64,000 bases of DNA. Origin: JAVJUV01 sp047314965. GTDB lineage: Bacteria; Pseudomonadota; Alphaproteobacteria; Rhodobacterales; Rhodobacteraceae. Location: assembly GCF_047314965.1 (NCBI RefSeq), contig NZ_JBLBVK010000058.1, forward strand, positions 248,001-312,000, written 5' to 3'. The notes under the pieces were generated by a model. It ran no database searches, was not told the DNA's origin, and saw only the letters and a program-made list of their open reading frames with translations. Both the position numbers and the translations under genes were made by a program. This document shows, in pieces, positions 43,236 through 51,246 of the stretch; position 1 is the stretch's first letter, and each line of letters begins with the position of its first letter.

Positions 43236-44188
43236 TTGATTGCCTGCGGGTTGATGGGTGAGCCCGCGCCGCCTGGCAGGTGCAGCGGCGGCGCGCAGAA
43301 GAAGAACTCGTAGACACCATCCTCGGCGCAATCCTCGCCCAATTCCTTGAGGTAGAAGATTTCGCCCATCGAGATGCCGATCGACGGAATCACCACCCAG
43401 TGCCAGGGCTGGTTCGCCTCATCGGTTTCGTTGGGCCTGACCTCGCAGCCCCATGTGTCGGCACAGATCGCGGCGATGTCGTGTTTCCTGATCCAGTAGG
43501 CGGTCTCGAATGCCAGCCCCGGTGCGTCCCCGCCGGCGTATCCCGTCCAGTCGCCGCTGGCGAGGCAGCGTTCCTGGTGTCCCGTGCGGACGATCACAAA
43601 ATCGCCCTTCCGGATCTCGACCCCCTGCGCGGCGGCGCAACCGTCGAGATCGTCATTGGTGATCGGATAGCCGTCGTCCAGACTGTCGAGTCCCTTCCAG
43701 CGCGCGATGTCCAGCAGAACGCCCCGGCCGACCATCTTGTCCCGCACATTCTCGATCCCAAGGTGCTTTGCCCCGTTCACCGTCACGTCGGTCGCCGGAA
43801 AGCCGTTATACATCTTGTCGTCCAGGAAGATGTGGCAGAGCGCATCCCATTGCGTGGACCCCTGGCAGGGCACGTTGATCGCGTCGTCGGCATAGCGGAG
43901 ATAGGCCTTGCCATCGCCATCCTGCTCTCCGTTGACCGCATCCGTGCCGGTGGCCAGCATCTGGTGAATCAGGTTCCAGCGCCCGCCGAACAGGCCCGAC
44001 TGGATTTTCTGCTTGAGATCGAGGCCGAGAGCGAAAGTCTTGCCCTTCCGGACCAGCTTGGCGGCGTTCACGATATCCTCGGGGCTGATATTGTTCAGGG
44101 TGCCGATCTGATCGTCATCCCCCCAGCGTCCGTGGTTCGATAGCTCTTTCGCGGTGCGGTAGATATCTTCGCGCGTGTAGCGTGCCAT
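43232..44188 (-). CDS. Cyclase-family (KynB-like) metal-dependent hydrolase
   Basis: A 318-residue protein of the Cyclase family (PF04199), which includes kynurenine formamidase and isatin hydrolase. The metal-site segment reads STQWDALCHIFLDD, a variant of HxGTHxDxPxH seen in the longer members, with IVRTGHQER and HWVVIPSIGI following. Longer than KynB (about 210 residues) because of an N-terminal extension (LSNHGRWGDDDQIGTLNNI). GGGGAGGA lies upstream. It may hydrolyse a formamide, lactam or cyclic imide formed after ring hydroxylation. Operator candidate B overlaps its predicted promoter. Confidence 0.85.
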   Translation of the reverse strand: MARYTREDIYRTAKELSNHGRWGDDDQIGTLNNISPEDIVNAAKLVRKGKTFALGLDLKQKIQSGLFGGRWNLIHQMLATGTDAVNGEQDGDGKAYLRYADDAINVPCQGSTQWDALCHIFLDDKMYNGFPATDVTVNGAKHLGIENVRDKMVGRGVLLDIARWKGLDSLDDGYPITNDDLDGCAAAQGVEIRKGDFVIVRTGHQERCLASGDWTGYAGGDAPGLAFETAYWIRKHDIAAICADTWGCEVRPNETDEANQPWHWVVIPSIGISMGEIFYLKELGEDCAEDGVYEFFFCAPPLHLPGGAGSPINPQAIK

Positions 44189-44215
44189 GTGTCCTCCCCG
44201 GATTTTTCGGCTTGC

Positions 44216-44238
44216 TTATTTATCAATTGAAAAATTAA
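44216..44238. promoter_or_regulatory. TetR-type operator candidate B
   Basis: TTATTTATCAATTG followed by AAAAATTAA forms an imperfect dyad between the cyclase and OsmC-TetR genes. TTATTTATC is repeated exactly at 60094 and 60148. It overlaps the predicted -10 of the cyclase promoter, as expected for a repressor site. Confidence 0.6.
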
Positions 44239-44254
44239 CCTGCGGCACTGTCAA
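44226..44254 (-). promoter_or_regulatory. Candidate promoter of the cyclase-GST operon
   Basis: On the minus strand, TTGACA (44249-44254) and TTCAAT (44226-44231) are 17 nt apart, about 40 nt upstream of the cyclase start. The -35 is a perfect consensus. The -10 lies inside operator candidate B. Confidence 0.5.
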
Positions 44255-44278
44255 CGAAACTCTTGCGGGGAACTCGCC

Positions 44279-44764
44279 TTGGCTGACGAAAAACGCTTCG
44301 ACATCGTGTTCGAGGGGCACGGACGGATGACGGGCAAGATGCGAAACGACATCTCCGTCGACTTCGTGACCATGGGCGAGCACTTTGAGCTGGCAACCGA
44401 CGAAGGACCGTTTCACGGCGGGGATGGCACTGCGCCTCCGCCGCTTGCTTTGTTCACCGCCGCGCTGACGGGGTGCTTCATGACGCAGGTGCGGGCATTT
44501 TCGAAAAGGCTGCGCATTCCGATCCGCAATGTCGATGTGCGGGCAAGGTTGCACTGGCAGGGTGTGCAGGAAGGCAGCGGTCCCTATGTTTCGGAACCCG
44601 TGGGGTTCAGCCTGGACATCGAGCTTGATACGGATGCGTCCGAAGAAGACCAGACACGTCTCGTAGATGCGGCCCGGAAGGGCTGCTTCATCGAGGCAAG
44701 CCTGGCGCAGGGAGTCATAGTGGGACACAGACTGAAAGCGGGAGATGGCTGGCGAGACGTCTGA
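44279..44764 (+). CDS. OsmC-family protein (TTG start)
   Basis: A 161-residue OsmC/Ohr-fold protein. The two redox cysteines are in ALTGCFMTQ and ARKGCFIEAS, as in organic-hydroperoxide reductases of the family. The start TTG at 44279 has GGGGA 7 nt upstream and gives an N-terminus (ADEKRFDIVFEGHG) that forms the first strand; no ATG is better placed. The TetR gene begins inside its last 20 bases, so the two are coupled. It may reduce peroxides formed by the flavin hydroxylases, or act on a thiol-linked intermediate. Confidence 0.8.
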   Translation: MADEKRFDIVFEGHGRMTGKMRNDISVDFVTMGEHFELATDEGPFHGGDGTAPPPLALFTAALTGCFMTQVRAFSKRLRIPIRNVDVRARLHWQGVQEGSGPYVSEPVGFSLDIELDTDASEEDQTRLVDAARKGCFIEASLAQGVIVGHRLKAGDGWRDV

Positions 44765-45407
44765 AAAAGTGACCGGGGACGACGATCGCCCGGCGCGCAA
44801 ACGCCTGTCATCGGACGAGCGGCGCAAGGAGTTCATTCGAAAATCCGTCGAGCTTTTCGCCGAGGACGGTTTCGAAAGCTCGACGCGCGAACTTGCCCGC
44901 AGGCTGGGCGTAACCCAGCCGCTGCTCTACCGGTATTTCCCGTCGAAGCAGGACCTCGTCTCAGCTGTCTACGAGGAAGTCTACCTGCGGCGCTGGCGCC
45001 CCGAGTGGGAGGCGCTGCTCGCCGACCGTTCGCGGCCTCTTCGGGATCGGCTGGTCGAGTTCTACGGGCTTTATACCGACGCCATTTTCCACCCCGACTG
45101 GATTCGCATCTATCTCTACTCGGGTCTCAAGGGTGTGGAGATCAACGCGCGCTACATGAAGCTGATCGTCGAACGGATCTTCACTCCGATATTCAACGAG
45201 ATACGTGCGGACGCCGGGCTTCCCGAACGCCCGCTGACCGAAAAAGAGATTGACGAGATGTGGCTGATCCACGGCGGAATCTTCTATTTCGGCGTCATCA
45301 AGTTGGTCTACCAGAAGACAGCGCCGGACACCAAGGCGGTCGCGATCGGCTTCGCCATCGACGCTCTGGTCGATGGGCTGAAGCGCGGGTTCCGGAACGA
45401 GACCTGA
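44745..45407 (+). CDS. TetR/AcrR-family transcriptional regulator
   Basis: A 220-residue regulator. The N-terminal helix-turn-helix (residues about 25-70) contains STRELARRLGVTQPLLYRYFPSKQDLVSAVY; the rest is an all-helical ligand domain with many aromatic residues. It overlaps the OsmC gene by 20 bp. GGGAG lies directly against the ATG, so initiation may depend on coupling; a GTG at 44769 is an alternative. The upstream gap carries dyad B, so it probably represses itself. Matching dyads before five other transcription units make it the likely regulator of the whole 39-64 kb system. Confidence 0.87.
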   Translation: MAGETSEKVTGDDDRPARKRLSSDERRKEFIRKSVELFAEDGFESSTRELARRLGVTQPLLYRYFPSKQDLVSAVYEEVYLRRWRPEWEALLADRSRPLRDRLVEFYGLYTDAIFHPDWIRIYLYSGLKGVEINARYMKLIVERIFTPIFNEIRADAGLPERPLTEKEIDEMWLIHGGIFYFGVIKLVYQKTAPDTKAVAIGFAIDALVDGLKRGFRNET

Positions 45408-45420
45408 ACCCGCGTCACGC

Positions 45421-45936
45421 TCAGTGGCCGCCGCGGGCCGGATAGCCCTTTTCGACGGCGAAGGGGACTTTCGAAAGCAGGAACGCCAGGTCAGGCCGTG
45501 CCCAGGGCATGTTCGAGACATCCGCAAGGTAAAGGCGCCCGTCCGGCCGGACCCAGAACAGCCCGGGCTCGCAGAACACGTCCGCTTCCACGTCCTTGAT
45601 GGCCTTGGAAACGTAAAGCCCCCATTCCCGCGCCTGGGCATCCGTCACGCCGTAGGCGACCGGCACGTTTCCGATATTCCATTCGGCCTTTGTCTTCCCG
45701 GCGGTGTCGGCATCGTTCATCGAAGCCGCGACCACGTCGAACCCGGCTTCGCGATATCCGTCGATCAGCCCGTTGAGCGTCTCGAGATAGCTCTTGCACA
45801 CCGGGCAGTGCAGGCCCCGGTAGAAGATCACCATCGTGAAATTGGCAGGAGGTGTTCCGTTCAGCGTGAACGTGCCTCCGCCGACAAGTGGCAGGGAGAG
45901 CGCGGGGACGGGTGCGTCTGGGGTAAGTTTCGTCAT
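45421..45936 (-). CDS. Peroxiredoxin-like (AhpC/TSA, thioredoxin-fold) protein
   Basis: A 171-residue thioredoxin-fold protein. The active-site segment is FYRGLHCPVCKSYLETL, a CxxC variant typical of the AhpC/TSA-related 'peroxiredoxin-like' group rather than the PxxxTxxC of true peroxiredoxins. The start at 45936 overlaps the OsmC stop (ATGA); the frame continues upstream only as a shadow of OsmC. Cotranscription with OsmC points to thiol-based peroxide removal. It ends 13 nt from the convergent TetR gene. Confidence 0.82.
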   Translation of the reverse strand: MTKLTPDAPVPALSLPLVGGGTFTLNGTPPANFTMVIFYRGLHCPVCKSYLETLNGLIDGYREAGFDVVAASMNDADTAGKTKAEWNIGNVPVAYGVTDAQAREWGLYVSKAIKDVEADVFCEPGLFWVRPDGRLYLADVSNMPWARPDLAFLLSKVPFAVEKGYPARGGH

Positions 45937-46397
45937 AAGGGTTTCACAGTCCAGTTTTCGGTTATGGTGATGCCAGCGCCGCGGAAAACCTTGGCGACCG
46001 GGCAGAACTTTTCCAGTTCGATCCTCAGAGTTTCGATCTGGTCTTCGCTGCCGTTCGTCGTCACCTCGATATCCATGACGATGTTCGAGAACGGCTGATC
46101 GACCTCTTCGGCCAGAGTCACACCCCGCCGGTCGAAGTCGGCGGTCAGGGCAATCTCCATCCTCGCGATCTCGATTCCCATCTGAGCGGCGATCTTGTTC
46201 GAGATCACGTTCGTGCAACCGATCAGCGACGACATCAGCGTTTCGGTCGGGCTCAGCCCTTGGTTCGTTCCGTGCCGTTCAACGGGTTCGTCGATGGTGG
46301 ACGTCACGTCGCGCACGGAAATCCGTGAACGGGAATGCGTTTCACCCACGCCGGACAGCTTCATCTGGATCGTGGTCTTTGGCCGTATCTTGACCAT
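45933..46397 (-). CDS. OsmC-family protein
   Basis: A 154-residue OsmC/Ohr-fold protein, second in the region. One conserved cysteine is in SSLIGCTNVISNKIA and the other in LEKFCPVAKVF, the latter matching the YhfA-like branch more than classical Ohr. GGGAGGA lies 8 nt before the ATG. Divergent from the molybdenum hydroxylase genes with operator candidate C between. It shares little sequence with the OsmC at 44279, so the two probably have different roles. Confidence 0.85.
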   Translation of the reverse strand: MVKIRPKTTIQMKLSGVGETHSRSRISVRDVTSTIDEPVERHGTNQGLSPTETLMSSLIGCTNVISNKIAAQMGIEIARMEIALTADFDRRGVTLAEEVDQPFSNIVMDIEVTTNGSEDQIETLRIELEKFCPVAKVFRGAGITITENWTVKPL

Positions 46398-46433
46398 CTT
46401 GCATATCCTCCCGTTCGCGCAATGTTGGTGCTT

Positions 46434-46454
46434 GTTTATTGATTGATAAATTAG
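46434..46454. promoter_or_regulatory. TetR-type operator candidate C
   Basis: TTTATTGATTGATAAATTAG (46435-46454): arms TTTAT and ATAAA are symmetric around a 6-nt centre, and GATAAATTA is the reverse complement of the left arm seen at the other sites with one change. It lies in the 118-nt gap between the divergent OsmC and molybdenum hydroxylase genes. Confidence 0.6.
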
Positions 46455-46515
46455 CTAGAGTTCATCTGTCGAAGACACAAGCGCTAAAGCGCGGAACGGC
46501 AAGGGGAGGATCAGC

Positions 46516-47343
46516 GTGAAAGCATCACGTTTCAGTTACGCGCGTCCGGAGACGCTCGACGAAGCACTTGCACTGATGGCCGATGACGCGGCCGAGCCCA
46601 TGGCGCTGGCCGGGGGACAAAGCCTGATGCCCATGATGAATTTCCGTGTCGCGCGGCCGGGCGTTCTGGTCGACCTGAATCGGGTTCCGGGGCTTTCCGG
46701 CATCGAAGAGATTGGCGGCACGGTACGGATCGGTGCAATGACCCGATACCGCGATCTGGCCGCATCGGACGTCGTGGCAACGCGTTTGCCGCTCGTCGCC
46801 GCTGCGCTGCCGCACATCGCCCATGCCGCGATCCGCAACCGGGGAACCATCGGAGGGAGCATGGCGCTGGCCGATCCCGCCGCCGAACTGCCGGCTGTCG
46901 CGCTGGCATTGGGCGCGACGCTGCACCTCGTCTCGAAGGCTGGACACCGCGACGTGGCAGCAGACGATTACTTCCTTGGAGCTTATGACACCGCGCTCGA
47001 CACGGGCGAACTGGTGGCCGGAGTTTCGTTTCCCGCGGCCGGACCGGCAGACCGGTTCGGCTTCAACGAGATCGTGCGCCGCCACGGGGACTACGCCATG
47101 GCCGGCGCAGTGGTCGCCGCTGCGGGTGGCGCGGTCCGGGTCGCCTTCTTCGCCGTTGGCGATGGCGCGATGCGCTGCCCGGGCGCCGAAGAGGCGCTGG
47201 GCGCCGACCTGTCCGGGATCGACGCCGCCGTCGCCGCGTTGTCCGACCTGGCGGTATCGGGCGATCTGAACGGTGACGAGGCGACCAAGAGACACCTGGC
47301 CGGCGTTGCCCTGCGCCGCGCCGTCGCGGAGGCATTGGCATGA
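46516..47343 (+). CDS. Molybdenum hydroxylase FAD subunit (CoxM-like, GTG start)
   Basis: A 275-residue medium subunit of a xanthine-dehydrogenase-family enzyme. FAD-binding segments LAGGQSLMPMMNFR and the AIRNRGTIGGSMALADPAAELPA loop are diagnostic, and the C-terminal CO-dehydrogenase flavoprotein domain follows (LGAYDTALDTGELV). It passes electrons from the Fe-S subunit to an acceptor. The start codon is GTG at 46516, 5 nt after AGGGGAGGA. Four-base overlap with the Fe-S subunit gene. The operator C dyad lies about 60 nt upstream. Confidence 0.9.
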   Translation: MKASRFSYARPETLDEALALMADDAAEPMALAGGQSLMPMMNFRVARPGVLVDLNRVPGLSGIEEIGGTVRIGAMTRYRDLAASDVVATRLPLVAAALPHIAHAAIRNRGTIGGSMALADPAAELPAVALALGATLHLVSKAGHRDVAADDYFLGAYDTALDTGELVAGVSFPAAGPADRFGFNEIVRRHGDYAMAGAVVAAAGGAVRVAFFAVGDGAMRCPGAEEALGADLSGIDAAVAALSDLAVSGDLNGDEATKRHLAGVALRRAVAEALA

Positions 47344-47810
47344 GCGATACGATGAACATCACGATGACGATCAACGGCGAGGCGATCACGCGCGACGTTC
47401 CGGTGCGTCTGAACCTTGTCGATTTCATTCGGACCGAGGCTGGACTGACGGGCAGCCACGTGGGGTGTGAGCATGGGGTCTGCGGAGCCTGCACCATCGA
47501 AGTGGACGGCCAGGCCGTGCGCGGCTGTCTGATGCTGGCCGTTCAGGCCGACGGCGCAAGTGTCACAACGATCGAGGGCTTCGGTGACCGTGCCGCGGGG
47601 TTGCGCGAAGCATTCTCGAACCGCAACGCGCTGCAATGCGGCTATTGCACGCCCGGGATGCTGGCCAGCGCTCTCGAGTACATCGAGGCGGGCGGCACTG
47701 CCGACCGCGCCGCGATCCGTGAGCATATTTCCGGGAACTACTGCCGGTGCACCGGCTACCAGGCGATCGTCGAGGCGATCGCAGACGTGATCGAAGGAGG
47801 CAGGGCATGA
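47340..47810 (+). CDS. Molybdenum hydroxylase [2Fe-2S] subunit (CoxS-like)
   Basis: A 156-residue small subunit carrying two [2Fe-2S] clusters. The N-terminal plant-ferredoxin cluster uses Cys43, Cys48, Cys51 and Cys63 (GCEHGVCGACTIEVDG). The C-terminal cluster uses Cys100, Cys103, Cys135 and Cys137 (CGYCTPGM, CRCTGY). All eight ligands are present, so it should be functional. ATGA overlaps at both ends tie it to the FAD and molybdopterin subunits. Confidence 0.92.
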   Translation: MSDTMNITMTINGEAITRDVPVRLNLVDFIRTEAGLTGSHVGCEHGVCGACTIEVDGQAVRGCLMLAVQADGASVTTIEGFGDRAAGLREAFSNRNALQCGYCTPGMLASALEYIEAGGTADRAAIREHISGNYCRCTGYQAIVEAIADVIEGGRA

Positions 47811-50182
47811 GTGGACTGTTCGAATACGACCGGCCGAATTCCTATATCGGCAAGTCTGTGCCGCGCCCGGATTCCAAGCGCCTGCTGGAGGGCCGGGGGC
47901 AATTCGTCGACGACCTTCAGTTGCCTCGCATGGTCCACGCGGCCTTCCTTCGTTCGCCCTATGCCCATGCCGAGATCAAGGGGTTCGACCTGAGCGAAGC
48001 CAGGAAGGTTCCGGGCGTCGTCGCGATATACACCGGTGAAGATTTTATTGGTGTCGTAGAGCCTTACGTCGGCGTGTTGAGCCATCTGGCAGGATTGCGC
48101 AGTGCGCCGCAGATGCCGATGGCCGTGGGTCGCGCCCGCTGGCAGGGAGAACCCATCGCGATGGTCGTGGCGCAGTCCCGCGCCGCCGCGGAAGATGCCG
48201 TGGAACTGATCGAGGCGGATCTGGAACCCTTGCCCGCAGCGGTCGACGCCGAGAAAGCGCTCGATCCGGGCGAGGTTCTCATCCACAAGGAGTTCGGGTC
48301 GAACCTGGCCTGGGAGCGCACCGTCGACGTGGGCGACGTCAAGAAGGCCTTTGCGCGCGACGACGTCACGGTGGTCGAGCGCGAAATCCGGTTCGGCCGC
48401 CACACGGGCGTCACCCTGGAGCCGCGCGCGGCTGTTATGGATTATGACCCTTCCGAAGAACAGCTGACCTTCCACTACTCGGGTCAGGCGCCTCACATGA
48501 TGCAGTTCATCCTGGCCAAGCATCTGGGGCTGCCGGAGGAAAACGTGCGCGTCATCGCCAAGGATGTGGGCGGCGCGTTCGGCATCAAGGTGCACACCTA
48601 CGGTGACGAAATAGCCGTAGGAGCGGCGGCCAAGTTGCTGGAAAGGCCGGTGAAGTTTGCTGCGGACCGGTTCGAGAGCTTCGTCTCCGACATCCATGCC
48701 CGCGACCACGTGGTCAAGGGGCGCATGGCGGTCGACAAGGACGGCAAGATCGCGGCACTGGCGTTCGATGACCTGACAGGGATCGGGCCGTTTTCGATGT
48801 ATCCGCGCACGTCGGCGATCGAGGCGAACCAGGTTCTGAACCTGACCGGCGCGTCCTATGATCTGGAGAACTACCGGGCCAATGCCAAGGTCGTGTTCCA
48901 GAACAAGAACATGATGTGCCAGTATCGCGCGGTCGGGCATCCGATCGCGATGGCGATCTGTGACGGGTTGCTGGAAGACGCTGCGGCCGCCATCGGGATG
49001 GACCCGGTCGAGATCCGCAGGCGGAACCTCATGAAGGACGACAGCTACCCGCGCGCCTCGGCCAGCGGCATGAAGCTGGACGATCTTTCACACCATAAGG
49101 CGTTGGAAACGCTGGTGGAAATCATGGAGTACGACAAGCTGAGGTCCGAGCAGGCTGACCTGCGCAAGAAGGGCATTTATCGCGGAATCGGTTTCGTCTC
49201 GATGGTCGAGGTTACCAACCCGTCCCCGATGTTCTACGGCGTCGGCGGTGCGCCGATCGCAAGTCAGGATGGCGCTACTCTAAGGCTGGATGCCGGCGGC
49301 GGGCTGCGAATTGCGTCTTCGGTGACCGAGCAGGGGCAGGGTACGAACGCGATCCTCGTCCAGATCGCGGCAGACGCCTTCGGTATCTCGACGGATCGGG
49401 TCAAGGTCACCACGGGCGACACCGACCATACGCCATACGGTGGTGGCACTTGGGCGTCGCGGGGCGCCGGTATCGGAGGCGAGGCGATGCTTCAGGGCGC
49501 GCTGCAGCTGAAGAGCCAGGTTCTGGACGTGGCGGCGGTGATGCTTCAGTCAACGCCATCCGCGCTCGACATCCGGAACGGAGCGGTCGTCGATGCGGAT
49601 ACCGGGTCCGAACGCATGACGCTCTCCGACCTGGCGCGCACGGTCTACTACCGGGGCAATGAATTGCCAGCGGATCTGAAGCCCGAACTGATCGCCACGC
49701 GGCACTACCGTGTCACCGACTTTCCCTTCGTGTTCACCAATGGGGCGATGGCGGCTCATGTGGAGGTCGACACGGATACCGGACTGATCAAGGTGCTGCA
49801 TTTCTGGGCGGTCGAGGACTGCGGACGCGTGATCAACCCGATGCTCGTGGATGAACAGGTGCGCGGTGGCGTGGTGCAGGGACTTGGCGGCGCTCTTTAT
49901 GAGGAGTGCCTCTACAGCGAGGACGGCACCATGTTGAACACGACCATGGCCGATTACCTCGTTCCGATGGCCGTCGAGACCCCCGAAATCACCGTTGCCC
50001 ATGTCGAGACGCCCACGAAAACCTCGGTTCTTGGCGCCAAGGGCGCGGGCGAGGCGGGCACCGGCGGTGCGCCGGCGGCCCTGATGAACGCAGTGAACGA
50101 CGCGATCCGCCCGCTTGGTTCCTCTATATGGCAGATGCCGATGACGCCCGAGCGAGTGCTGAAGGCGCTGGGCAAGGTCTGA
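47807..50182 (+). CDS. Molybdenum hydroxylase large subunit (molybdopterin-binding, CoxL-related)
   Basis: A 791-residue catalytic subunit. Molybdopterin-binding segments DVGGAFGIK, TEQGQGTNAI and TWASRGAGIGGEA are visible, and the base-acting glutamate is in GAKGAGEAGTGG near the C-terminus. The active-site loop reads MMCQYRAVGHP (from residue 369) and lacks the AYxCSFR motif of true CO dehydrogenase, so this is a hydroxylase of unknown specificity, for example for an N-heterocycle or aldehyde. It inserts oxygen from water. The start at 47807 is fixed by overlap with the Fe-S gene. No XdhC-type maturation gene accompanies it. Confidence 0.9.
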   Translation: MSGLFEYDRPNSYIGKSVPRPDSKRLLEGRGQFVDDLQLPRMVHAAFLRSPYAHAEIKGFDLSEARKVPGVVAIYTGEDFIGVVEPYVGVLSHLAGLRSAPQMPMAVGRARWQGEPIAMVVAQSRAAAEDAVELIEADLEPLPAAVDAEKALDPGEVLIHKEFGSNLAWERTVDVGDVKKAFARDDVTVVEREIRFGRHTGVTLEPRAAVMDYDPSEEQLTFHYSGQAPHMMQFILAKHLGLPEENVRVIAKDVGGAFGIKVHTYGDEIAVGAAAKLLERPVKFAADRFESFVSDIHARDHVVKGRMAVDKDGKIAALAFDDLTGIGPFSMYPRTSAIEANQVLNLTGASYDLENYRANAKVVFQNKNMMCQYRAVGHPIAMAICDGLLEDAAAAIGMDPVEIRRRNLMKDDSYPRASASGMKLDDLSHHKALETLVEIMEYDKLRSEQADLRKKGIYRGIGFVSMVEVTNPSPMFYGVGGAPIASQDGATLRLDAGGGLRIASSVTEQGQGTNAILVQIAADAFGISTDRVKVTTGDTDHTPYGGGTWASRGAGIGGEAMLQGALQLKSQVLDVAAVMLQSTPSALDIRNGAVVDADTGSERMTLSDLARTVYYRGNELPADLKPELIATRHYRVTDFPFVFTNGAMAAHVEVDTDTGLIKVLHFWAVEDCGRVINPMLVDEQVRGGVVQGLGGALYEECLYSEDGTMLNTTMADYLVPMAVETPEITVAHVETPTKTSVLGAKGAGEAGTGGAPAALMNAVNDAIRPLGSSIWQMPMTPERVLKALGKV

Positions 50183-50194
50183 AGCGCGGAACGC

Positions 50195-50232
50195 CGCGAC
50201 GCCTTGGACCGGTTTTGTTTCAGGGCGTCGCG
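50195..50232. terminator. Candidate bidirectional terminator between hydroxylase and LysR genes
   Basis: CGCGACGCC (50195-50203) pairs with GGCGTCGCG (50224-50232), a 9-bp stem with a 20-nt loop containing a TTTTGTTT run. It sits in the 37-nt convergent gap and includes the LysR stop. The long loop makes it a weak prediction. Confidence 0.4.
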
Positions 50233-51137
50233 ACGAGCGAAACGGACTGGCGAACCTCGAGGAAGGACCAGAGCGAGCGAGTCACCCGGTTCGAACGCTC
50301 CTTGTTCCGGAACAGCCGGATCGTCAGGTCGACGACCCAGTCAGGCTCGCCCGTGGAAACCAGAAGGCCGCTTTCGAGATCGGGCAGGACAAGGCTCTTG
50401 GGAAGCCAGGCAACTCCGTCACCAGCCCGTGCCCGTATGCGCAAGGCGCCGGCCATCGAGTTCTCGTAAACGGTGCGCAGGCGCTCTGAAATCCGGTGCT
50501 GGGCAAACAGCGGCTCCAGATGCGCCCCGATGGGCGCCGTTTTCCCGAAGCGAAGATAGGGCATTGTCACTTCGCGGCTGTCGAATCCGAACAGCGGAGA
50601 CCCATCGGCTGCCGGTTTGCAGACCGGCACAAGCTGGTCCTGACCGATCATGATCGAGTCGGCGGAGCGTGCCGGCAGGGTGTCCGCGCGTTCATAAGCG
50701 ATCACGAAGTCCACATCGCCGTTCTTCAGATCGCGCATGCAGTTGGGCAGATCGTCGGCCCTGAGACGTGACAGGATCGGGCCATAGGCTTCCTCCAGGG
50801 CCTGCAGCCATGCCGGATAAAAACGCCATCCGATCGAATGCTGCGCTCCGAAGGTAACGACGTATTTGTCGGGCAAGGATTGGACTTCCAGTATCTGGCT
50901 GCGTTCCTGCTCGATCCGCGTCAAAGCCTGAAGGCCAGCCTCCAGCATCTGTTCGCCAGCCTCGGTCAGAGCGACGGGCTGGCGCGAGCGGTTGACCAGG
51001 GTCACGCCGACCCATGCCTCGAGCGATTTTATGCGCCTGCTGAACGCCGGCTGGCTGAGATTTCCCAGCGCGGCCGCTTGCGAGAAGTTGCCAGTCTGCC
51101 GAAGCCGTTCGAGGTCGCGAAACAAGAGAATGTCCAT
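50220..51137 (-). CDS. LysR-family transcriptional regulator
   Basis: A 305-residue LysR-type regulator. The N-terminal helix-turn-helix (residues 1-60) is clear: FSQAAALGNLSQPAFSRRIKSLEAWVG. The C-terminal periplasmic-binding-protein-like domain senses the inducer. I place the start at MDILLFRDLE (51137); an ATG at 51173 would put the palindrome at 51151 inside the coding region, which argues against it. It is divergent from the PLP-enzyme and ProXVW-type genes, the normal LysR arrangement, and convergent with the molybdenum hydroxylase. Confidence 0.88.
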   Translation of the reverse strand: MDILLFRDLERLRQTGNFSQAAALGNLSQPAFSRRIKSLEAWVGVTLVNRSRQPVALTEAGEQMLEAGLQALTRIEQERSQILEVQSLPDKYVVTFGAQHSIGWRFYPAWLQALEEAYGPILSRLRADDLPNCMRDLKNGDVDFVIAYERADTLPARSADSIMIGQDQLVPVCKPAADGSPLFGFDSREVTMPYLRFGKTAPIGAHLEPLFAQHRISERLRTVYENSMAGALRIRARAGDGVAWLPKSLVLPDLESGLLVSTGEPDWVVDLTIRLFRNKERSNRVTRSLWSFLEVRQSVSLVATP

Positions 51138-51150
51138 TCGCGCCAGAATA

Positions 51151-51165
51151 ATGCAAAATTTGCAT
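51151..51165. promoter_or_regulatory. LysR-type recognition site candidate
   Basis: ATGCAAAATTTGCAT is a perfect 15-nt palindrome containing the LysR-box pattern T-N11-A (T at 51152, A at 51164). It lies 13 nt upstream of the LysR start in the 109-nt divergent gap. Probably the autoregulatory and activation site. Confidence 0.6.
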
Positions 51166-51246
51166 AATGCCATAGAAACATAACATTGGATCGCTATGGG
51201 ATCCTGCAGCACTCTTGAGCCGACGAGTTACCAATCAGGATGCACC

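Noticed and set aside
47807..50182. Carbon monoxide dehydrogenase (coxL) identity
   Set aside because: Neither the AYxCSFR nor the AYRGAGR active-site motif is present, so only the general molybdenum hydroxylase family is called.
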